Below, in pieces: positions 13,555 to 24,279 of a DNA stretch of 64,000 bases. The stretch lies in the NCBI GenBank assembly GCA_030052745.1, contig JANBVO010000013.1, positions 620,001 to 684,000 of the forward strand, in the 5' to 3' direction. This DNA comes from Pleurostoma richardsiae. Lineage: Eukaryota; Ascomycota; Sordariomycetes; Calosphaeriales; Pleurostomataceae. A program made the translations under genes and the position numbers. How positions within the stretch are numbered: the stretch's first letter is position 1; the number at the start of each line of letters is the position of its first letter. Below the pieces are notes generated by a model. That model was not told where the DNA came from. It was given only the letters and a program-made list of their open reading frames with translations, and made no database searches.

Positions 13555-16500
13555 AAAACAATTACTATGGAAGCCAAAGCCTCTAATGGTGGTGTCCACG
13601 GGGTGAGACGAGGGGACACGGAGTTGAAGCACTGAAGGCAGCATCTTGTTGACGAACCATTATATCTAGGTAGGAAAAGGAGAAAGAAAAGCAATGAAAA
13701 GAACAAATGACGTTGGAACCCCTGCCCCTTTAAAAAGTGCACTTTGCTCCTTTGACGTTGACTTAGACGCGCTGCGGCGGCGGCCCCGGATTCTCATTGT
13801 GCTACAGGGACAGGGGCCTAGAGCGGCCCGGTTTTAGCGCCACAATGCACTAAAGCACCACCGTTCCAGGACTGATCAACCCCCCCTGCCGGCCGCTGCG
13901 TCCGACACCGCTCGTGGGCGCAGCTTGACGGTTCACCTCCGTCTCACCGCTTCTCCTCTCTACACAAAGCCTCCAGAAAGTTTGGTCCGGCAGTTCCCCC
14001 CTCCCAATCGGCTTCAACCCCGTCCCAACCCTCCCACAAGGGGTGCATGATATGCAGCGCCCGTGACCGACCAGACGTGGCCGCTGAGTGGCTCTGCCGC
14101 CCTACAGTGACGGGTAAGCGATCCCTCCTTTCCCTCCTGACAGGTGTAGGAACAGGTGCATCTATACGTGGGAGGGCTCGCAGGACCCCCGCGGGCGTTG
14201 CGCGGGCATCTAGCAGGCGCCAAGGGCCGCAGGCTGCATCCTGCAAGCTGCTGGCAGGATTTCTGCACATTCAACAACCTCATTTCCACCGTGGTACCGA
14301 ATATGGGAATGGATCATCACAGAGTCGTTTGCCAGGGGGCTTCTTACCCGATGCAGCAAGATGTGTACGCCCACACCGAGTATCCTGGTCAGGGGGGCTG
14401 GTCGGTTGTCGTGGAAGATACCGCAGAGCCGCATCGAAGAGACTCGAAAGATTGCGAACCATGGACTGCCGCGGGTGGTTTCCGCCTTACTTCCTGGTTG
14501 CCTTCTTTCCCCTCTCTTGTTTGATGAGCGAGCCCCTGCTTTGTTTATCAAACTGGATGTGGATCGTGGAGTCGTGTTGGGGAGCAACGAGAACCAATCC
14601 GCGAGTGGCTGGTGACCGAGAAAGGGAATTGGGATTCTAGGTTTTCTCCTTCGAGGGGCCAGGTATCGCAAAGGGCTGTCATGGCGCTTCGGTCCCGAAA
14701 ATCGCCGCGTACACAGATCAAGGGGCTGGGGAAACTGGCCGCCTCACCCTGGTTGCTGTGGCCGGAGGCGCGGAGAGGAGAGACTGGGAGCCCTCTCCCC
14801 CCCCCTCCCTCCGTCTATGCTCCTGCGGCCCTGTCTCTTGCTGTCTACAAATACCACCGTCCTTTATACTTATGTGCCGCCCAGGCAAAAATTCCACCGC
14901 AACTCAACAACAATTGTTGGCCTCTTCCTTCGTCTTCATGCTCCCATCATGACTTGTGTCTTGCTCTCCGCACTCATCTTCCTTCTTTAATCGGCCACCG
15001 ATGACTGACGACAAGAACGACGCAAAAGGACATTGTAGCAATCGTCGGCATGTCTCGTACCGACGGCGGAGAAAGATAACGTGCAGAGTCTTGGGTTCTA
15101 TGAAGGTGCCCGGGACTTCACACCACTCTTCCATCGGAGCAGTAACTATTCGAGTGAGCTGGTCAATACTTAGAAAACTTTGTCTGCCTTGAATCCCCGG
15201 TCTTCATGGCCGTCTGATTGCAGTTTGTCTGCGGGAGTAAGTTCGCTCTTTCGCAACATAATGGCCTGTCCCTGCTGGCTGGCGCTGCTTCTCTCCGAGA
15301 GCTCCAATGCCGCACCCCCATACGTCTAATTTAAAGCCGATCAATCTCCGCCAAATTCCCTTGGGTGGAAGTCAAATGGCGCCGAGGAGTGCGCATGCCT
15401 TGCGACAATAAGTCTCGCGATGCTATCACCAGAAGCTCCGCGAGCCTCGAGGCAGATGGTAGGAGTTGACGGTACGTGACTCCGCGGCACAATATCGCCT
15501 AGATGTCTCCCCAAAGAATAGCCACTCTTCGGGCTTGCATGGACTATGGTCAGCCACAGCTCCAGACAGTCTCGTTATTTGACTTCCATCTAACGCCTTC
15601 GCAAGGATAGCTACAGCGTCTGCTCGTGTCGCCACGTCTAACCCTATAAAGTTCGCCTGAACGCTTGGGCACACGGTCTCAGTAGCTTCGATCACTAGAG
15701 CTAGATAGATGTAGAGAAGCCCGCGAGGAACGTAGACCAAACGGAGGAAATGATGGAAGGAGTACGGTGATGAGCTCTTCCCGCCGCCAACGTCTACAAT
15801 GTCGATTCCCGTAGCTAATCATCGACTACTTCCATTCGTACTTGCTCTCGCCATTTCATCCATCATATAGCAATGACTACAAACATGCCCGTACGAGACC
15901 TGAGATAGCGAGAGATTGCAGGGAAGGAAGGAGAGGGGACTCGCCCGCACACCTGTCGGTGTTAAACTAGTGTTGGTGGACAAAGGTGGCTGTAGAACTG
16001 GGCGGGAGGGCTTTTTGCTGTAGGCAGACGCAGAAAAGAAGTGCCTCATCTTGTTCTACAAGCTTCAGAGCTGCCCAGGACCGAGAAATCTACGCTGTAG
16101 CCCCAGCTTCTGTATGAATCACGTCCAAGTAATACCGCAAGGTTGGGTTTGATGGCGCCAACGGCGCCCTCCGCATGCTACCCAGGAGCTGACGCTCCTA
16201 AGGCATTAGTCTCACTCCCGCCAGGAAAATGGCCTATGAAAGAGCACTCGTAGCTGATCATATGGCGACCGGGGCAGGGCCGGTACCGTAAATGATGTGG
16301 CTTGGAAAACCCGGTACGGTACGCGGTTATGTTAGGGGTATCACGTGCATTGCTATGCCAGACCATGGCCTTGAGGGGGTGGCACTCTTGTCACTCCTTT
16401 CTTTTCAAAACTTCCATTTTCTTCTCATCTACCACTGAGATACCTGCGTCGTATCAACGGTGTCACGGAGAGGATTCTCTCTGCGGCGCCAAGGTGGGAG

Positions 16501-16693
16501 CAAGTGTGCCGACTGCAGTGTTCCCCCTCCTCAGGCCCCTTGCCCAATAGGAGTCCGAGACGACGAGTCACCACAACACACTCCTTGCACAGGAGACGCG
16601 ACACAGACACCAGAGTCCCTACGACGCCGTCTTACCCGAAGTCCTCTCCTTGACGCCTACCAACGACGACCTCCTCCTCCGTCTCTCCTCTCC
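13555..16693. other. Gene-poor stretch; duplicated 3' flank then no recognised gene
   Basis: The first ~700 nt repeat the 3' flank of copy 1. The longest plus-strand frame (14047-14640) overlaps an equally long antisense frame, and neither shows a domain. A minus-strand frame at 15426-15740 carries a short hydrophobic segment but has no recognisable partner exons. Confidence 0.45.
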
Positions 16694-17640
16694 TCACCCC
16701 GCGGCAGTAACGAACGCCGCCATGATCGCCCCGTACGCGAAAACGAGCCGGAACTGCACATCGATCCGGTTGCTCACGCGCGACGCGAAGACGCAGGCCA
16801 GCAGGCACTGCACGAATATGAGCGAGGCCGAGGCCGTCCTGCCCACGGCGTGGTACGTGATCAGCGCCAGCGGCAGCAGGAAGAAGAAGACGAGAATGAA
16901 AAGCACCAGCATGCGGACCACCCTGGACAGGGCTGTCTCGCCGTACACACGGAGCTCCACGTCCCCCGAGCTGTGAGGCTTGTTGGTCTGGAAGAAGTGC
17001 TGTACCTGTCAGTCAGGGGGTGTGAACAAGACGAAGGACGCGTCGATGTTGAGGAGTGAGTGCCTGTCAAGTGTTGGTGATACGCATCTGCTCACAAAGA
17101 GTATCCTGCCAACCCTCACCCTCGGCAGCGACATGACGAAATCCTCGAGGCTGTTTCTCTCGCTAAGCAGGCGGAAATCGTCGAAGGCCGCGTTGTCGAA
17201 CACGCAGCGATGCTGGGGGGCCTTGTCGAGGATAAATCGCTCGACCTGCTCCACCGACCTCTTGTGCGGCACGTCGGATCCCAGCACCCGTGCTGGCGGT
17301 CTGGAATGAGCTCACTGTCGGCCGACGCCGTTAGCGAGTCTCATCTGTCCCACGGCAGCAATACCGACACGTACAGAGCCTGAACAGCGCAGCATTGGAC
17401 GCCCTTCTTAGCCTTGCCCATCGTCTCCGGTGTTTGTTCCTCACCGGGAGAGAGTCCGGCGCCGCCTTATACCTCTGCTGAATCTTTCTCTCCATCCGTT
17501 CGAGTCTGTCGTTAAGGTGCTGGACTTCGACCTCCATGTCGCCGAGGGCTCTGTTCGTGGCGGCGGGGAAGCAATTGTAGAAGGCGAGCCCGACGTCCTT
17601 TACGCGGATGGCAGCGAGGCCATTCTCACCTTGCAGGTCG
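16694..17640 (-). pseudogene. Third DUF6594-like membrane protein, partial or broken
   Basis: The C-terminal half is convincing. An exon ending at 17096 (donor GTGAGC) joins in phase to the last exon 17005-16694. Together they encode a soluble segment (LSERNSLEDFVMSLPRVRVG) followed by three hydrophobic helices, the same layout as the two copies to the left. Upstream on the minus strand, between about 17,640 and 17,440, a coiled-coil-like segment (EVQHLNDRLERMERK) fits the N-terminal half of this family. I could not join it to the downstream exon in frame: the TGA and TAA codons between 17,440 and 17,300 defeat each splice pair I tried. It is therefore either a pseudogene or a gene with an intron I misread. 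It lacks the conserved flanks of the other two copies. Confidence 0.45.
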
Positions 17641-20600
17641 GCTTACGGTGCAAGTTAGAGCCACATCCCTTCATGATAGGGATCTTCTATCTGCCGCACC
17701 TAATGATGTGCCAGTGGTTGGTGCAGAAGAAGCTTAAGAAGTCAGAAGGTATCCTACTACCAGTGGTGTGGATAACATTTACCCTGGTCTTCTCCACCCT
17801 GCCATCCAGGGGTAGAGGCCATCGTCCAGCCTCTTTTGCCGAAGCGAGAAAGAAAGGTAGAGATGCTCCCACGGCCGCTTCTGACAGACGAGGCTTCACC
17901 CCTCTCAGCGGCACTCGAGTTCAGAAAAGAATCAGACATTATTTCAGTCCTCACTCCATCGGCAAGGGAGAGAAGGCTAGTGCGCGGCCATCCCACAAGC
18001 AGGCGACCACCCAGGCCGGGGAATCGGATCTATATAGGCAGCCCTCAAGGAGAAGGCTTGGGGCAGTGCCGGGCTCGCCATTGACAATGGGATTCATCTC
18101 GTTTCGACCCCCCTCTATGGGAACAAGCGAATTGCCCAAAGGGCAGTGCCCGATCGATATCCTCCCTATGAGAGAAGCTCAGAGCCTCGTGGAGTACGTC
18201 TCCTGACCTCCCAAGGGGAAAAGAATACGGTGAGAACAGGTCGAGCAAGACCACACACTGCCGGATTGCATGCGGTCAGCATATCCTTGCCGCGAATGAG
18301 ACCCGGCCAGCACGGCTGCGTACCGGCCACAGCTTGCCTCGTTGCCTCGCGCTCTCCGTGGCTTGGAGGTACCTCCTGCTTGTCGGCGTTCCTCATTAGG
18401 CTCAGCGCGGCCATGTTGGAGGGCAGGCAATGAGTTAGTGCGACCCCAGACGTCGGGTTGAGATACATTGGTCAAAGGGTCGCTTATACCTCCATTGGGC
18501 ACTGCCACTGGCATGCAGGGAGGATGCCAGCTGTTAACTGGTCGAGACCATCAGTCGGAGGCGCTCGGTATGTTCACCAAGAAGCCAGACAGGGAATTCG
18601 CTAAAATGGCAGTAGGGCGTGTGCTCAGAAGGCAAGGGGGGGCGTTTGCCAAAATGGCAGAGATCGGTCTGGCAAAATGGCAGCAGGGCGAGCGTGCCCA
18701 GAAAGGCCAACGGGGGCGTTCAGCAAAATGGCAGCAGGGCGTGTGCCCAGCTCTCGGAGCAGCTCTCCCACCACACTCTAGACTGAGAGCTGTGTGGCGC
18801 TTCCAGCGATTGGCTCTGGCTCACACCACCACAAGCCACCCCTGAGACCGCGAGGGTCATCCAATGGGGGCCCGTACAACTGAGGTTCAGCCTCAATCTA
18901 GATGCGGGATGACAACAGGTGGTTTGATATCTCACGGCATGGCATAGGTGAAGTGGTTTACTGCATGAGATGGAATGGACCTTGGACAGTGGACAGAGGG
19001 CAGGTAGGATGGAGTCGTGACGGCTGCTTAATAGCAGAGGCAATGCCGCGAGAGTCAATGGGTGTAGGTGTATGATGCAGTGTCTCCAATCTGGGTCTCT
19101 TGAGGTCCGATTCACTACGGTCGTCGACCTGTACTCTGGCTCGGAACTCATTTGCGAGAGTGAACCTCAGTCTGATTCATGTAGACAGTTCCAATGACCA
19201 ACTGAGGAAGGAGACGATGTCTGGAGGCACTGAGCAAGTAAGAGGAGCGCCGAATGAGACACCCAAGGACTTGTCTATGTATGACATTCCGCAACTCTTG
19301 ACTCGGAGAACGGCAGGACCGAATAGAACTCTCTGTTAATGCCTCCCCTCCGCCCTCTGTCTTTGGTTATAACACTTCAATTCCGACAAAAGAGAGACAG
19401 GTTATCCGACGACATGGTGTGGAAGAAGCAGTGTTCGCCAATGACGGGGCTCGCGGATTTTGGTGATCTAGTACTGCATTAGCATTAGGAAGGGTTTCTC
19501 ACGCTCTCGGGAGTTTTCCATACCATGGCTGATGGACAGATATCGACTGGGTGCTGGCACTGTAGCTGACCAGCTTGCACTGTGTGTTGACGAGCTGCTG
19601 GTTGCCAAGCATTTCCTTTGGTCAACAAGCCCGAAGCTTTCCCTCGCGTGCGCGTTACTTCGGCTTAGGAGCTGGCTTCGGCAGGATGACGACCGTCCCC
19701 CTAGTCGACCCCTTCAGATGGTTCACCGGGCCGTTGTGCACACTGACCGACGAAGTCGCGTCCGACTCCATGCTGCCAGACTCCTTCTGGGGAACACAAG
19801 TCAACAACTCGGCAAAACGCGCGTTTCTGCGACTGAGATCGATAGATCGAGAGGATGAGTTCGAACGCGTTTGGATTGCGGACTGAAGGGTCTTGCTTTC
19901 TGCTGTGAGAAGACGGAGAAGCCCTTTTTATGCCCACCTCAGAACTCTCCGATAGCTCTGTGAGATGATTCCCGCTGTCCGCCCTGTTTCTCGGAAAGCA
20001 ACGCCCTAGGCTTTAACTCCTGTCCCAGCACTGTCCGGGGTCACCGCTCTCTCACGGATAGGACCCCGATTGGGCGGTGACCTGCGTGTCGGCGGCGGTA
20101 GTCATCGTGCCTACTGAAGGGCTCCACAGTAACCGGAACCCTTGCTGGGAATAGGTACGCAGAAGGTTAACAGGCCCCCTGTCCGTAGGGCGTTGCGTTC
20201 CCCGCTAGGCAGACAGCGGGCACGTCGCGGAACAACGCCGAACAACGCCGGACAAACACGCATGTCCCGGCACCATTCGCCCATTTGTGTCTGCATTGAA
20301 TGCCCGCCCTTTGGCCATCAAAGGCGAAAGCGAAGGTGATGCCCAGGCGCTGGCCAAATCGTATCCTGTCGGATATCAACCACCGAAAAACCGCATCCGC
20401 GACCTTGAATCCACGCACCGTCCGTCCGAGGCCGGGCTGCCCTGTCGACCTGTGTCCGAACACGCAGGACTTAGCCCGGGGACCTGTCAGATATCACGAA
20501 GGTGAAGCAGCCCTCGCCAGTGCGCACCCCGCTCAGATAAACCACAGATCATCACCGTTTGAGAGCGGTAGACGGGCCCCCATCCGCGTCAGTGCCTCCG

Positions 20601-23600
20601 CCCACCAGTCTGCCCCGGGCCCCAAGAATAGAAGCAACGGCTATTGTCAACGTGCATGCTCCATGCAGCTGGGAGCGCCGCGGAAAGCCCCATCTTCTCT
20701 AGGGCGTAGGGCGAGCAAAAGGCACGACAAGCCACCATTCCGATTCGACGTCTCATTCGTCCCTGCGTCTTGCACGGGTCCCGATGCCGACAATGGCGCC
20801 GAGCTTCGGAAGCTTCTTGGGCCCCGAACAATCCAAGCTCGTGAATGCGAGGGTCGGCCACGGAGCGAGGTTGCGCCACTGTGATGGGTGGTCGGCATCC
20901 TTGCGACACAGCCATCTCATCGGAGCCAACAACCATTTTGTTTGTTCGTTCGTACTACTCCGACGCTGACCCGACGCTGTCCTTCAAGCTTCTTGTCCGT
21001 TAGCCCGCTCGAAGTATTGCTGATTTTTTCTGTGTAGGACCGTCCAATTCATTGTTATCGGCGATTATCAACCGAGTCTGTCGATTGCCATTTGGCTATT
21101 CGAGTGGTGATGACCCCCATCTAGTCTCCCCCACCCTCTCGGCGCGGGTACCTGGTGGCATAGAAAGCTCGAAACCGAAGGACGGCATCCTGATGATGTT
21201 GTGAGACAGAAACGGGTCCATCCAGTCGCGGAAGGATGGCGCTATCATCCTTTATATGCTGTCTCGTTCATATGGAGCAGCGGATGTTACTCGGAATGTT
21301 GGTTCACCGCGTAAGCGTGTTCTGCAGCGCTAACGGCGGCGTCCCCTGCGATAGGACCCTTGTGCTATGAGCCCGGAGATGGTGTGCTAGTATGGGACAA
21401 CCTGGCTTTCCAATTATGGGGCATAGCTGCAGGATGCGACACTCCTCGGAGCAAACAGCCTCGGTCGCTAGGATTGGTCATGGAGTTGGGGACCTCTACC
21501 AAGGGTCTGGGTTATGCCTGAATGCTGGTGTTGCCTTCTCGACTGGTCATATCAAGGTAGCTTTGCGGCAGGGGCGGAGGCCGTGGTTGCTTTTGTTTCT
21601 TTGGCAGGGCAAGCCTCTGTGGCCATGCTCGACGCTGCTCTGCGGGGGCACATTCTCCCAATTCATCCTGGAGAATTCCTTGTTCTCCTCTTTATCTCCA
21701 TGGCAAATGGACTGCGTCACAGCATCTTGACTCTAGGATCGAGTCCTGAGGGGTGAATAGGGTTAACACAGCGTGCCAGACCTGCCAGAGGCGAACCTCT
21801 GCAAGCTGGTGATGTGCTCCGACCCCCTGCTGGGAGATCTTCCGTCGAGGACACAAGGTTCGGCACTCCGTCATCTCCGGACTAAAGGGTCTTTCGGAAG
21901 GAGTACATCGTCGCAGGACGTTCTGGCCGCTTCAAAAACCCGCCGAACACGAGGAAGAAGAGTGAATCGACAGAGCTGAGACATTGACGGTAGTTAACCT
22001 ACACCGCCATGTCCTTCTCCAGCCACCTGTCCGATGTCAGCTCGACCGCAAAAGAGCTGCCAGGTGCTGGCAAGTCTTTTCTCGATGATAAGCGCCAGGG
22101 CTGAATGCGGCGCACCTCTAAGCCACTACCGACCTCGGATCCTCGTTGCACAACGTCTGGCCTTCTTCCTGGGATCTGCGGAGAACATTTCAAGGATTCA
22201 CGACGCATCCGACGCATCTTTCGTCTGACACGTATACACCAGCAAGCAAAGAGAAGGGATCGAGGAATCGATGGATGGGGGATGGAAACAAATGCGGCTC
22301 CGCGGAAACGTGCACTTCGTGCCTCACCGTTCTAAGGGTCAAGGCTAGGTCCTTCTTCCTCTCTAGATTTGTACTTTTCCGATTCAGCTGTTTGCCTGAG
22401 ACACCAACCACCGCCTTCTTGCGTTCCCACCTACTTTGTACATTCCGTTGCCTTGGCCGTTTCCTTCTTTGCTGGCTCCACCCAGGCAGCCCCTGAGGAC
22501 GTGCCTGGACCTGAACAGGCCAAACGCTGGTAACCCCGTATTTCTCGATGGACCACTCAACTTACCTATTCTCGATCATAGTATCGTCAGACAGGTTTCG
22601 TCCTTCCTCGTCATCCGAGAATTGTCAAGAAGACTAGTGGCCATGCCTACGCCTGTGCCGGACGGGGTTTGTCCCGGACACAATGTTGATTGTGGCCATC
22701 TACCTAAAGGCCAAGTGACAACGAACAACCACGAGCGAGACACGAACGAAATCCCGTCAATACCGAGAGCAGATTCCATCACACAACGCTGGTCGCCCGA
22801 CAACTGACCATGTTGAGCGAGTAGCATGGCCCGAGGGAGCATACATTGTGTCTGCCAAATATCATCGCACGAAATATCGAGATTCCGCCAAGATACTTTT
22901 GTCAGCGTCGATGGCTTGGACGTGGCTTCAGATGGGCATCAGTTCTTTGTCCTATGCGAGCGACATCAACCTCCCTCGTTTCTATACTCAACAACCACGA
23001 TCATCCGCCACGGCCGACAGGATTCTTAAGTCACACGTCGAACAATAATAACAGCATTCCTACAGCTGAGGATGTTATGTACTCAGAAACCGTGGTCGAG
23101 CAATTCTGAGTTATCTCGAAATGCTTAGCACAAGAATCTCCTACGCGCAGGGCTTCGTTGCTTGTTCGACGGTCCGTCCACGGACTGAGAGTCAGAGTCT
23201 TCCGGAGTCAGTGGTGCGGCAGCAGCAACTCGTAACAGAACCATGGATTCAACGCCGCCGTGAAATGTTGAGTTAACCTGAAGCATCTTGGATAGTCGGC
23301 GTGTGGCACCCTTAAAAAGGGCATATACATCGCGACCAGGTGCCCACCTGCCAGCCTGCTAACAATGGAGATTCCATACGTCGTCTGCGGTGGCACTTGG
23401 GACCCCGATTCGTGGTGAAAGAGCATTCAAACTTAACGAGAGTCCCACAAGCAAGTGGTAGTTATCGACTGACCTCTTCGTGTCCGTGCTCCTGAGCATG
23501 CCCACCGTCGTGACACCGAAGGGCTGCGGGAGCAGATGTTCCGGCAACAGTTCATGTACGAGAGGAGTTGGTTGGACGGTCTAATCTGCAATGGCCCTAG

Positions 23601-24279
23601 AAACCACTTGTGGTAGAGATCCGCCAGAGAAGCTTTCTTCTGCCAGTGTACAAAGTAGAGGCAGCCGGAACTGATACGCTGCACGATTTGGCGCGTCGTG
23701 TCAGATATGTCCTCTTGTATCGACGGGCCGAGTGATGCGAATGATGCCTCAGGGGCATTGTTGCCGGCGATGTGATATTCTCTCGTACCTCAGTCAAATC
23801 GCATCTGCTCGTCGCTTGGCGAACTCGCAGCAATTAGCTACCTACTACCTATTGTAGAGACGCATGAGAGGTACTTGAGAATCAAGCTGTTGATACTGAC
23901 CTACCAGAAACCGGAGACTGTTTCGTTAATCGCACTGGCATTAGGCTTACTTAGACTGGCACCTAGTACCTAAGCAGGCTGGCGGTGTCCAGCAGCTTCC
24001 AATTGCGGCCGCGCCAATTGGCTGGCAGCTGACAAACTCCCGGGCAACTTTTCTCACATGTGCACCAGCCCTATGGAGTACTGAGGTACGAATACAAAGT
24101 CGCTTCCTCGACGCATCACCACTCACGAGGACAAGGACGCCCTACGACTGCTCGTGCCATGGCTTCTTCGCAACGTACGGTATCTATCATTACAGCTTAA
24201 TCTGAAGTACAGCAGGGATAGCTGCATACGTCGACTGTCCTTCGGTCCTTGGACCTTTCGCGTGTCGCGTCTTCTCAGG
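17641..24279. other. Gene-poor stretch with small repeats, no supported gene
   Basis: Over 6.6 kb the longest frame (20300-20884) is opposed by antisense frames and has no domain. A degenerate minisatellite lies at 18603-18741. A short ATG frame at 22008 stops after 31 codons. Minus-strand frames at 23359-23684 are interrupted. I see nothing that can be called a gene. Confidence 0.45.
18603..18741 (+). repeat. Degenerate minisatellite with AAAATGGCAG core
   Basis: Four copies of AAAATGGCAG begin near 18603, 18651, 18674 and 18725. Three of them extend to AAAATGGCAGYAGGGCG. Intervening sequence shares GTGYYCAGAARG and GGGGGCG blocks, so the parental unit was about 48-51 bp with one shortened unit. 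Confidence 0.7.

Noticed and set aside
14047-14640. 197-codon plus-strand frame
   Set aside because: It overlaps antisense frames of similar length, has no domain, and lies in the duplicated 3' flank where the other copy has no corresponding frame.
20521-20540. CTCAGATAA and TTCTGATAA (near 11515), near-matches to the iron-GATA site
   Set aside because: Each differs by one base from ATCWGATAA and lies in the gene-poor region, away from any iron gene.
20300-20884. 194-codon plus-strand frame
   Set aside because: Composition is Arg/Pro/Ser-rich as expected of random GC-rich sequence; antisense frames are equally open; no domain.
22008-22104. Short ATG frame of 31 codons starting MSFSSHLSDV
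   Set aside because: It stops quickly, has no clear donor site to extend it, and matches nothing I know.
24154-24279. Upstream extension of the ubiquitin protease frame
   Set aside because: The extra 42 codons begin without an ATG, and an upstream ATG at 24159 is in another frame and reaches a stop after 13 codons. I could not splice it to the main frame.
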